From Fasciolopsis buskii (lineage: Eukaryota > Platyhelminthes > Trematoda > Plagiorchiida > Fasciolidae): a DNA stretch of 64,000 nucleotides. A program made the position numbers and the translations under genes. Positions within the stretch are counted from its first letter, which is position 1. The number at the start of each line of letters is the position of its first letter. Location of the stretch: positions 26,486-90,485 of the forward strand of contig LUCM01008236.1 of NCBI GenBank assembly GCA_008360955.1. Direction: 5' to 3'. The notes beneath the pieces were generated by a model that was given only the letters and a program-made list of their open reading frames with translations, was not told where the DNA came from and ran no database searches. Of this stretch, positions 27,294 through 38,439 are shown piece after piece.

Positions 27294-27368
27294 TCTTGCA
27301 GAGTGAATTCTATGGCCAACCAGTCTGTATGTCTTGTTTCGTTTTCTGCGCGTGAAAAAATAGTATGT
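27294..27368 (-). promoter_or_regulatory. 5' leader of LC8 gene 1 with possible splice acceptor
   Basis: On the minus strand a T-rich tract ends in an acceptor-like cag at 27346-27348, 52 bases upstream of the ATG. A leader exon or a spliced-leader addition site could use it; both occur in flatworms. No TATA box is evident, and this is inference from position and consensus only. Confidence 0.25.
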
Positions 27369-28126
27369 TGTGAGTGAAATCAGTCCGGTCCGGTTTGAGT
27401 GTGTGAGACCAACAGAATAAGTAGATTGTTGTTAAGTCTAATCAGCTTTTTATACGCTTCAGGTGAGTAGCTTTTTGAGAAGGTCATGTTTTGCGTGCTT
27501 GCGCGCGCCGTTGCCAGTTGAGAGTGGTGGGTCAGTGACTGGGTAGCCTACACTTTCAGAGGACCAGACCAGATTTTCACCAAATTGCATAGCGTAAGCA
27601 GTGCTCAATCTGCATGACCTTGAGGACATGCCGCATTGATCACAGTACCCAAGCACACACCCGCATGAACACTTGTGTATACCTTGATAGACAAAACAGG
27701 TTGTTCTAATGACCTAGCACGCTTACCCACACCCCTTTGGTGATACAACGGCTACCTGACTTGGAATCCTTATTGAGCTAGCAATTGTTTCACGGCCAGC
27801 CAAACAATGACTGAAGAGTGTCGATTTCTTCACCGACGAGAGAATTCAAGGATACATCTTCCGGTGATAGGAGAAAGAAGACAGTCTTCGATAAAAGAAG
27901 GCATTTCGGACTTGAAATTTGAAAGGATAGGGTGGGGAGGACAGTGATTTTGTTCACAAAGGAACTAGATACTTTCAAAATGCAGATATGTGCAAGTGAA
28001 CTGACTGGTTCACTGGTTGTTTAGCTATGTCGATAATGGAACAAAACACTGCGTGGATGCGCACGTGCCGGTATACTATGCGGCACACAGCACATCGCTT
28101 CTAAAACTGTTCAAGGTCAATGACGA
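27369..28126. other. Upstream region of LC8 gene 1; no gene seen
   Basis: This presumably contains the promoter of LC8 gene 1, but I cannot identify specific elements. Short open stretches on the minus strand (27459-27656, 27790-27978) have no recognisable features. Confidence 0.35.
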
Positions 28127-28399
28127 ATGGACAATCCGATCGATGAGAATTTAAGCAAGCCATTTTACACACACGATCGGATTAATACATTGTCGGAATT
28201 CGTTTTTATAAAAATGTTCTCGCGGTTGGCGTTCCAACCCCGTCCATTGCACAAATACAATAACGGCAATTTCAAGCCGGAGTCATTGAATTTCGCATAC
28301 GTATTCCTACTGTTTTTCAGCGTGGATTTCACTAAAAGGGAAGAGAAAGGAGAGCAAGAAGTAACCTATGGAAGTCGCATCTGGGCGGACCAAGCATAA
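28127..28399 (+). CDS. Hypothetical 90-codon ORF or 79-base terminal exon
   Basis: An ATG-started frame of 90 codons runs divergently from LC8 gene 1, whose start is about 0.8 kb away. Within it, a strong acceptor (cctactgtttttcag, ending at 28320) precedes 79 bases that are open in only one frame. They give a charged C-terminus that includes FTKREEKGEQEVTYGSR and end in TAA at 28397-28399. The composition of that last part is more protein-like than the first part. The feature may therefore be the last exon of a gene whose other exons I cannot find, or an intronless small ORF. No family is recognised. Confidence 0.25.
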   Translation: MDNPIDENLSKPFYTHDRINTLSEFVFIKMFSRLAFQPRPLHKYNNGNFKPESLNFAYVFLLFFSVDFTKREEKGEQEVTYGSRIWADQA

Positions 28400-29014
28400 T
28401 GGAAGGAAGCATGTTTGATTATCCTATAAACAAGAACCATGTACCCGGTGTGTAAGCTTGTGCATGTTTCATTTTGATATTGCTGAAAGAAATGGGATGC
28501 GAAATACGTTTCCGAATGGAGACGACCGATCTAGTTAGATTCCGTCGTCGTTGCAGCGTTTGATTCAAATAAAAAGAAAAACAAAAATTGAAACATCCAC
28601 TCTTTTTCCATCTGCTATTTGCAATAGCATCCTGAAAATTATTAATTCTAATAGTCTGATTGATGTAAATTTGAAGTCCAGTTTGTCCTGACCGTTCCAT
28701 CGAAAAATGTGTGCGTGGAATGCGGATTGGAGATCAAAATCACGAAAACTAAAAATGTTTTCCACAAGAACACCACCGAGAAAAGAAGTCACTGCGAATT
28801 GACTCTTCTCTTGTTTACGTTCCGGTCCGCTCATTGGTCATAACGGTCAAAATGCCTACCTGGAAAACTGGGGAAATTTCACCGCAGATTTTAACACCGA
28901 TGCTGCATGAAAAACCCTGTGATAGGGAGCAAAAAGTCATTGCATCGCGCACGAAAGTTAAGATGTTCTGGGCAGATTTAACCCCATCGACCTCAAAATT
29001 CAATGGGGTTTACC
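28400..29014. other. No recognisable gene
   Basis: Nothing supportable is seen. Open stretches on minus (28419-28700, 28565-28834) have no recognisable features. Confidence 0.4.
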
Positions 29015-29037
29015 CGTGCAGGTTCATACCCTGCACG
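29015..29037. repeat. Perfect hairpin resembling a tRNA T-arm
   Basis: The arms cgtgcagg and cctgcacg pair perfectly over 8 bp around the 7-base loop ttcatac. Stem, loop and the ggttcatacc core resemble a TψC arm or B box. No matching acceptor or D-arm was found, so it is listed only as a hairpin. Confidence 0.5.
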
Positions 29038-29239
29038 TAACCCTTTCTCCTTTGTTGTTGGTAGGTGGAAATTAGTAGTCAGTCGGCTCATTACCACTGG
29101 CAGACTTTTGAGCCCAAGACTCAGGGTTTGGTTTGATGGTTCTCTGTTATCAAACGTTAATCTTACAAATAACCTACATCTGTACGCACTCACTCACAGA
29201 AACTATACGAAATTCTCGCTGCTGTCACTAACATTGGCG

Positions 29240-30655
29240 CTTGGAATCGAAACGTTAACTCCACTCTTCTTCCCCTTTCGCTCAACTTGTGACAGAAACA
29301 CAAGTTTCTCCCTCGTCAGACACAAGGCAACTTCAGTTTCCTGATTACCCAGTTCATTCTTGCTTCTTTCCTAAGGCCTGTGTCTGTGTCTCTATCCATC
29401 GTTCTGCCGACTCCGCTCGACTTTCACTCCTTGAGTTCTCCCACTGAGGCTTCCAATATTTATGGTTGGAAATTCGGTTTCCTTCTCTTAAACAATATTT
29501 TCTTCTCAAAGAATTTGAAAATTTGTGCTGCTCGCATCTCACGTTGTTGGTTTTCATGAAGCTTTGATCTCTGAGCCTGGCATTTATGTCGTAGACGTTC
29601 CATCACCAGTCGAGGTGGCATCGTCAGTGCAAATACCAATTTCCCAACAACAATAACCTTATGGTTTTTCATTTACAACCTTCCAAAATTGAACCTCTGA
29701 CTTCAACACAGCTCAGATGCCAAATTACCACTCATGGTGATTTCAAAGTCCTCAACCAAGATTGTTTATTACACTTCAATCGTGGGTATGGAAGCCGAGG
29801 CATTCGCCTCAATTAAAAACCTCTGTCTGCTAGGTGAATCCCCTAAATTCATCCCTCATCTTCTTGGTCATCATGAACACATTTTCGACCTCATTCTAAC
29901 ATCTGTTCCCACTACCGCTTCTGGGGTCATCGGACCACTGTATCGTCTTATTTGCCACTCTTTTTTCCCGTCTCGTCCCAGTACCCAACTTCGAACATAC
30001 CTACAGGAGCTAGGACTCTGTCGATAGGGATTGTTTTCCCAATCTTCTGGCTTGGTACCCTTGGAACGAATGTTGCTTTTCATCTGATGTTGGTTTTTTG
30101 TTTCCAAAATTCTTGGAGCTGCTGACCAAGATGCGCAACTTTGTATTCCACACATATCACCAAACGCCTGGCAATCGCTTTGTGCAAACCAGGAAGACAT
30201 GCTCGCCCCCCATACAGAAGACCAAATCTCTTCGCACACTACGAAGCTGAAAGAGTAGCCTTAAGCGCTACCGGTAGCCGATCATTTTGGTTCTTTCCAA
30301 AGGCGGTATGTCGTAATTTCTGTCCTTCTAACCTTCCGCCCATCCGAAATTTCTTGGGCTCTCTAGTCTGCCACCCGCAAGACACACCCGAAGATTTTCT
30401 TTCCCGGTTTTGCCTCGGACCCCACTTTTTCCTCCAGCCCTCCCTCTCCGCCTTTTCATGTTCCTAATCATGCTATTACTTCTATTAGAACTATCAGAAT
30501 GACTCGCTAAGACCTTTTTTAAACTAAATGCTTCCAAACCTTGCGGCCTGGACGGCATTTCATCATTCCTCCTAAAATGTTTGCTGTAGAGTTATCGCGC
30601 TTATTACGTTGTCTCTATCTTTCCGTAGCTAATCATATCACGATGAAAAATAGAT
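29240..30655 (+). mobile_element. Degenerate CR1/jockey-like non-LTR retrotransposon (LINE) fragment
   Basis: Conceptual translation with several frameshifts gives the signature order of an APE-type LINE ORF2. Endonuclease remnants come first: an RSITSRGGIV stretch at about 29595-29625, a GDFK form of the GDFN motif near 29731-29742, and HIFDLILTSVPTTASGV near 29880-29925. A linker follows with YEAERVALSATGSRSFWFFPK near 30240-30305. The start of the reverse transcriptase domain is at 30509-30577, with LNASKPCGLDGISSFLLK in the conserved SKxxGxDGI context. A stop at 30587-30589 and a shift to a frame reading AVELSRLLRCLYLSVANH mark the decay. No catalytic RT motifs (YADD) follow, so the 3' part is missing. 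The 5' limit is uncertain. The element is certainly inactive. Confidence 0.7.
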
Positions 30656-31157
30656 GCTGCAGCAGCCTTCTCGATTAATGAAAATGTGGAAGTTCGGTGT
30701 GGCGCAGTTCTCACCACTTATTGGATATCCTAACTAACACGAGTTTGCGTACTGACTATGTGCCATCAGAACCATCGTGAGGAGAAAAAACACGAGCTGA
30801 AAGGAAAAACGCTCTTAGGTATGTTGCTTACGAGAAATGTCACTCGCTACAGACCTCTTTTTTACATCCCCGATTGTGGGCTTCAGTCCTGTGATCAGAG
30901 CACTGTGCCGCTTTCCGCCTCAGCACATCGGATTGTCTTAGGACACCCCGAGCTTTTGGTCTGAAGATCTGGTCTGTAAGGAAGCAGAGCAGAGTATTGG
31001 GACCCAATGACCGTTTCCCATTTCATACGTTTTTGATGCTTTCTAGTCAACTTTCCCTGGGTTGCCATCAGAGGCGATGATATACCTACTAAATCATTCA
31101 TTTCAAGATCTCTGACTAGAAAGCTTTGCTCCGACTACAGGCTAGAGCCTACGGTCC
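30656..31157. other. No recognisable gene
   Basis: Flank between the LINE fragment and the duplicated block. Nothing supportable is seen. Confidence 0.4.
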
Positions 31158-32050
31158 TACATAATGGCGGTGAAAGCACCTCAAGTTCTCCGGATTTCCG
31201 CTCCTTATCCACGGCCGTTCATTAATTGAGTCTGAGCCCATCTATTTACGGATAATCACAGATTAATCGCACAAGGTAACCTAGTTCAAGTTTCATTTTA
31301 ATCAACACAAACTGAGTTTCCATAGATGCGTTAGTCTTCCAACACTTGCACTATTTTAATGAGCCAGTCTGACGTGTGGTTGAAATAACGTCTGTATTTA
31401 TTTAGAAAGTGCTTTCTTCAGTGGCCATTCCTAATAACGGGTGAAGACTGCGTAAGGGCCGTAAGCAATTAATGAAGACTATAGTCGTAACGACCGACCT
31501 CTTTAGAACTGATCGAATTTTCGGAACGTTCTAGGAACTCTTTCAAGACCGCGAAACTATAATAATGTTTCGAAATCTAACTTTTAAAGAATGTTAATAT
31601 TCCCAGTTCATTGGTTCGCTACGTCACTGAATTTCATTAACAGAAGCTGACTGCTTGCAACATGTTGCTCTTACCTACATAAATTCACTGATTACAGGAT
31701 GAAATTGCGTTCTGATCTTGTCAAGTTGTTTTAATGCCATAACTATATCCAATCACATCAATTGTCCTTCGCGTACCTCTGTGTGATCCATCAACTGGTC
31801 AGTTTCAATATGAACAAAAAAATAAAAATCCAAACACTCGGATGAAGTCATCATTCACACACACACACACACAGCTAATGATTCAAATAACATTTTGGTT
31901 TTTACCTAACAAAGCAGGGTACACGTATGCGGATAGGCGGTCAGGAGAGCAGCAGCAACCGCGAAACCGGTCTACGGTTTTTCGGAAAATCTTTTACTTC
32001 CTTCGGACTACGAAAATTGCCGTAGTAACGAAAATATTCTAGCATTTTGT
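31158..32050. repeat. Tandem block, copy A (893 bases)
   Basis: This block is repeated almost base for base at 32052-32942. I found two differences by reading: a (CA)9 tract here against (CA)8 in copy B, and agcagcaaccg here against agcagtaaccg there. No coding exon is recognised inside it. The block ends at a single unknown base (32051), which points to an unmerged overlap of two contigs rather than a biological duplication. Confidence 0.95.
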
Positions 32051-32051
32051 N
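32051..32051. other. Single ambiguous base (assembly gap mark)
   Basis: The only N in the window. It sits exactly on the junction between the two copies of the 0.89-kb block. Confidence 0.95.
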
Positions 32052-32942
32052 TACATAATGGCGGTGAAAGCACCTCAAGTTCTCCGGATTTCCGCTCCTT
32101 ATCCACGGCCGTTCATTAATTGAGTCTGAGCCCATCTATTTACGGATAATCACAGATTAATCGCACAAGGTAACCTAGTTCAAGTTTCATTTTAATCAAC
32201 ACAAACTGAGTTTCCATAGATGCGTTAGTCTTCCAACACTTGCACTATTTTAATGAGCCAGTCTGACGTGTGGTTGAAATAACGTCTGTATTTATTTAGA
32301 AAGTGCTTTCTTCAGTGGCCATTCCTAATAACGGGTGAAGACTGCGTAAGGGCCGTAAGCAATTAATGAAGACTATAGTCGTAACGACCGACCTCTTTAG
32401 AACTGATCGAATTTTCGGAACGTTCTAGGAACTCTTTCAAGACCGCGAAACTATAATAATGTTTCGAAATCTAACTTTTAAAGAATGTTAATATTCCCAG
32501 TTCATTGGTTCGCTACGTCACTGAATTTCATTAACAGAAGCTGACTGCTTGCAACATGTTGCTCTTACCTACATAAATTCACTGATTACAGGATGAAATT
32601 GCGTTCTGATCTTGTCAAGTTGTTTTAATGCCATAACTATATCCAATCACATCAATTGTCCTTCGCGTACCTCTGTGTGATCCATCAACTGGTCAGTTTC
32701 AATATGAACAAAAAAATAAAAATCCAAACACTCGGATGAAGTCATCATTCACACACACACACACAGCTAATGATTCAAATAACATTTTGGTTTTTACCTA
32801 ACAAAGCAGGGTACACGTATGCGGATAGGCGGTCAGGAGAGCAGCAGTAACCGCGAAACCGGTCTACGGTTTTTCGGAAAATCTTTTACTTCCTTCGGAC
32901 TACGAAAATTGCCGTAGTAACGAAAATATTCTAGCATTTTGT
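32052..32942. repeat. Tandem block, copy B (891 bases)
   Basis: Second copy of the 31158-32050 block. It differs only by a two-base shorter CA tract and one C/T change, a level typical of two alleles. It continues into unique sequence at 32943. Confidence 0.95.
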
Positions 32943-33212
32943 TAACGTCGATGGTGGAAGGTGGGTAATAGGACGCGCATACAGAAGTTGCTTGTTATGA
33001 TCAATGTTGTACACTCCGCTTTGGTAGCTAAAATAAGAAGTGATGTCGCACCTAAGCACCAGGAAAGTATGACGCAGTGACACTCAACAGAACAGAGCAA
33101 ACGGAGTGTTGGTTTTGGAATTTCTTGATGTAGAGTACACTGCCTATTCTGAGTATACAGAACGGCACGCTGAAAAAGGAATTCTTATGCGTAACAGTCA
33201 CTCAGTCATTCG

Positions 33213-33598
33213 TTGAACAGTAATAGGAAGTTCATCGCTATTTGTCTGAGAGCCAAATCATCTAATCGATGGAAAGAAATTCGGCCAAGATCTAATCGAA
33301 ACTGGCAGAATATGTTGATTGGGTTCTTCATTCAAGCGGCATGGCTTCAAAACCATGAGCCCCTTTTCACTGAAGAGCTGTGGACGCACACCGGTGACGA
33401 ATTTCGTTTTCTGTCACAGTGCAATGCTTTTTCAATATGTTGACAAAGGTATTCGGTAAATTCAATCAGGCGCAAGATTTCTCCCTGTTTGGTTGACTGG
33501 AGATGGACAACCCATACCGTCTCTATCGAATAGTTCGAGAACAAGGACACACGCTGCACCATCTCATCGTAACTGCTTACCCGTAGCATTTGACACAA
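33213..33598. other. Overlapping open frames on both strands
   Basis: A plus-strand frame (33213-33443, 76 codons, including WQNMLIGFFIQAAWLQNHE) and a minus-strand frame (33347-33598, 83 codons, including LRLIEFTEYLCQHIEKAL) overlap. Both have protein-like composition. The minus-strand helix-like stretch faintly recalls the gag region of BEL/Pao retrotransposons, but that is only an impression. Neither has supporting splice sites, and no family is assigned. Confidence 0.15.
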
Positions 33599-33780
33599 TG
33601 AAAGTATACCTATGTTTACAGTCCGCTTCTTTCTACATGTTCACTCAACTTCACCAGATGAGCCTGGGTGGATGTATTTTTGCAAAATTCATTGACATCA
33701 GAATTTTTCAGCACTTTTGTCTAGTTTGGTTACACCACGATGGCCATCGGTTAAACGTACGGAATGTCGCGGCTGAGTAG

Positions 33781-36700
33781 TCCTTCGTTTTGGCAACGGA
33801 AGGCTAAAATGAAAGTGTACGTCAACTGCATTAGGTTTATTTGTCCTCCCACATTCGATCAACTACAATTTGTTTTAAACTACCACTTGCTTTTGTCAGT
33901 GTCTAAAACAAGGTAAAAGTTTTCTGGCATCACGTTATATCCACTTAACTGGCATACAGAAAACCGACTGCAGAAGCCAGAATTCCATCGGTCAAAGAGC
34001 TACTGATTTTACCACTGACCTTCGGCAGATCTCGTGGGGATGAAAGGCAAAAATACGCGTCCAATTGGGAACGAACCAGAAACGTCATTTTTTCCACACT
34101 TTTCTAAGGATTACGGTTACCCGGCTAGATTACATTGTGATGATTTCAGTCAAATGGTACACAACTGCAGGAAGTAAAATCTAACGGATTTAAATATGCA
34201 TTCACAATCCAAAAATTTCAATGTGCAAGAAGTGTGATGAAGTTGTTTGTGTGATCGACTAATCCATTTGTCACAGTTATTGCAATCTGGACCCTCGCTC
34301 GCCAATGGGGCTGCCATGAAAAAGTTACTTTCTTTCACAATTGGAAAAACAATAGGAATGGAACTAGATGTTTTTACTTTCCAAACCTGCGATGTGCGCA
34401 TTCCTGTGGACTGCACGACAAAGCAGGTGAACTAAGGAGCGATCTTATGTGTCCTTAAGCGCAAGTAAATTCGATCGTCGAGGAATGCTATATACTTGGC
34501 ATTGTGAAATAAATATAATTACAAAATAGATAGAACTGAAACAAAAAATCTCATGATCAGTTTGCTCCGCTAAATATACAGTCAAATTCTATATAAACAA
34601 GGAATAATCCAACAATCGATATTGTTCATTCAGTGTTGTTTGTTTGCATTGATTTCTGACATTAGATTGAAATCATGGATTTTGCTAAACAACGTAACCC
34701 GCGTGTTATGCTGCTTAGAGAAGAACCAGCGCATTCACGGGGGTGCTCAGTCAAAAAATACGCGAATTCGTGGGAATGTATTTTTAACCAGAACAGAAAC
34801 AGGAAAAATTGCATAGCAGTTTCTGTGAATATTTGTTCTGTTTAGTTTACATCATTAGATTAACTCTTTATTGTCTTCGCGAATTTTCGATGTCATCCAG
34901 CTAGGGAATGTTCCCGTTGATAGTGTTTACGCAACATAGAACGAGAGAAACCAAGAGTGGCGGGGGAGAAAGTTTGTCGGAGCAAGGACTGTCCGATTCG
35001 GAATGAAATATTTCAGCCTGCTGAAGTATACGTTCTTTTCAGTGTTTCAGAGCTTTCGGTTAGTTTTCGTGCAGAAACGATTACAATCTTACAAATCTGA
35101 TCTTTCATGCTATTCCGTCACTTTTGTTCTTCCGACGCAAAAAGGTAAAGCTGATTTATTAATCAGGTTGCGTCATTTCATTTCCTGTCATTTTGTATTC
35201 CTTTGGGCTGGTACAAACCCCTGGAATCCAAAAACCATGATGTAACCACTGTGGTGTTCTGATGCATTGCTTTGCAACTGTGCGCAACGGTGCTCACTGT
35301 AGACCTAGTGATTCGTGCCCAGTTAGACAATGAAAGTTAATTCTGGTGCTACTATGATAAAACAATCAATTAAATGCTTGCAGTGCGGATCATGTGCATG
35401 TCCAGATCCTCAAAAAGTACCACGTGGTTTGACGTTGAGACGGCGGAATTTGAGAAAGATGATGTCGACTGGGAGGTTCTTTCTCACACCGTTTCTCGCC
35501 GTCCACAACTGTGTAACCCTAACCTTACTCGCACATCAATATCTTAAGTAGAGAAGGTCTTATTCGAGTTGGTAAAATAAAACGTCAGATAAATCGATAA
35601 GCTATCGCGTTCTTCAGAAAAATTTGTCATTTCCGGCATTAAATGCATTTTCATCTTAATCACCCACCTTTTGCCATAGTTGGTCCCGTCTTGTATCCCT
35701 TTGATCACTAACCTGTTGATTTTGTTCGACCTTCAATCGAAGAGCATAATCGCAAGCGAGTTACGAACCCAGTGTTCGTAATTTATTGCATCATAAAAAA
35801 TAACGTTACCAGCTTCCTTTGACAACTGGTTGAAGAAAATGTAACCCCAATTTTATAGGATTTGCGCATCCTGGAGGATAACTGCAGGCATGTGAATCGC
35901 ACTCTCGCAGACAAGTGGCCTTACCCTGAATCACGTATTTCGTAGATTAAATTGATCTACTCGGTAAAACAGAAATAGACAACAATTTACTTTGAGTGTT
36001 TGTCTTCTTCAGGCTACAGAATCCATGTCTTCTTTACCTTCCCACTGTAGTCTTACTACATACTTTAACTGCATTTTTTTGCCTGAACTTATCTACCGAT
36101 TCAGACATGCAGTTCTCCATCATGTGCATCGACAGTAATTTTTGCTCACTGTCACGATTCCGCGCCTGAGCAGGACAGTGATGTAACTTGTGGCTCAATC
36201 CCCCGTGACCAAATTCAGCGCAAGTCTCCAAGCTGCGTTGCGGTTTTTACCGAAATCTAATCAAGTTGAGATGGTTGACGGTAACTCACTGATCACGCCT
36301 GATTTTCTTCCTTCATCTTCTAGCGTGTTTGAAGTCTTATTTTTACAGATGTCTCACCGTAGTTGAGGTCTAGTGCACAAAGTCAGCTGGTGGTTGAAGA
36401 CAGTGGATTAGGAAACTTGAGCTACCCGTTCATCTAGCGTGTTTCTTGGTTACAAAATGAGTGTTTGTGAGACAACTGCCACAATACAGTCCCCTTGAAG
36501 TAAAGTCCGACGAAAATGAAACAGCTTGTTCTTTCGTTTCCTCCGCAATGTTAATTTTCGGATATTGAAAAAAATGAAAAACTTCAGTTTAGAATAGGAA
36601 CAATGAAAGGCTAATAGAACAAATGTGGCTAAAACAAGTCATTTTCTCGTTGCGCACATGTACTTGCGTATTCCTCAACATTTTCGTTATTGACGCAAAA

Positions 36701-38400
36701 ACGTGCACAACGTTTTGCGGAGGGGTTGTGAGGGCACTGGAGATTTGTTAGGTCGCGAAAGGAATAGAGTCTACGAATCAAATTGAAAAATTATGATTCT
36801 GGCTTTGTTTGATCGTCATTCGTGACGCCCTTCGTTTGGCTACCGTGGCGACTATGATTAGAGATAAAGGGAGAAATACATATGAATACTAGTAATGCCG
36901 TCATTTTGAAAGCCCACATAGCTGTAAAGAAAAGTCTGTGTAAGAATGCTCTAAGTTTTATTGTGATTGGCAGCAACGTCTGAAGTCATACAAGATATAC
37001 GAAGATGGATACGTGGTTGAAATAAACACTTCCAACTCCCATTGGAGATAATAAGCTATTGCGTGAGATGAGTCAAGCGTTGTGCATTTTCCATGTTTTT
37101 TATTTTGTCCCCATTTGTAATGTGAAACCTTCTGAAGAAAAGGCGTCAATCGGCCGTGCTATTTTTTATTATTAGTACCACAAAAATGGCAAACTTCATC
37201 CATCTAAGAGGACGGCGAAAATTCTAACAGCCTCAAGCTGCGACATTAGTACTTTCGGAGGTCAGAGATTAAATTTCGGCATTATATTAAACTGTCGCTT
37301 ATGAAGTGCATAAAACATCTCCCATCAGTAGGAAAAAGTACATTTCCTCTTTTATGTGATGGTTGGCCATTCGTTCTCGTCGGGCTGGCTGCCATATCTG
37401 ACTTAATGTGACCACCCCAAGTTTCCGGGTCATGGTTGCTTGTTGTATCTCTCCCCTTGTAGTGGACCCTAGCAGCTATGACGCATGCTCCTTTGACTAA
37501 ACTCATGAGTTATGCATTTCATCGAAGGAATCCGTCCACTTTTATTAATGGGCACAGAATTGCAAGCTACAGATGGTGTGCAGCACACTACGTTGGTTTT
37601 GTATTTTTCGATGTTTCACTTTCCTAAGGTCCCGCCCGCGAGCTACGGAACACTGTCCACTTCTGGTGTCCGAGTGACGATTCGGCTGTCCGTACATAGA
37701 TACTATGCTGTGCAATCCAGAGTCCCGACCACTTCTCATTTTCCCAACAACACCTTGGCAGCATAACCGTGAAATTTTCAAAGATGCAAGTTTGCAGTTT
37801 TGGGTGGTTTGTATTTTTTTGCTACCTATCTAGGTGTCCACGTGGTTTCCTCGCTGACAAACTCCGATGATCTAGCATTTGGACTTTGGATGTACATTTC
37901 AATTGAAAAGACTTACAATCATTTGCCGAAAGATGTAATTCCACTTGGAGGTCCTCACTTGCGTGTGTGATCCATCACCAGGGCCAGTGATAGCATCCTG
38001 TTCAGGGTCACATAGTGAATGACATACGTTCGGCACAGAAAGAAAGGCAACCGGACTACAAATCACGGGTACAACCAGGAGCATACACGCATGCGTGCAC
38101 AAGCAAGTAAGCTAGCACATCCCCGTGAAACCATGTCACAATTAGCTGCTAGATAGGCGTCCACCGTCTCTATTTTATCTCCATACCGTGAACCATTATC
38201 GATCAACGTGTTGTGTACACAGAAGGAAACATGAAAGGTTCCCTAAATGGGCAAGTTGCGGGAGACGTGTGTGTTTACGTGCGTGTGGTGTGTAAATGCA
38301 TGCATTATAAATGCACACGTTAAATACAATAAAATTGTCCCCTACTAGCTGAATAGGAGTCAGTTGAGCACATACCGTCAACAATTACGAATTTCTCGGG
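33781..38400. other. No recognisable gene
   Basis: Nothing I can support as coding or RNA. This segment contains the unidentified 5' region of LC8 gene 2 at its right end. Open stretches such as 35003-35245 and 37282-37766 have no recognisable features. Confidence 0.4.
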
Positions 38401-38439
38401 CTAGCTAATGTGTGAACAATTCTCGGGGTCGCAAACAGA

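Noticed and set aside
31842..32135. Frames crossing the N at 32051
   Set aside because: They span an artificial contig junction and include an unknown residue.
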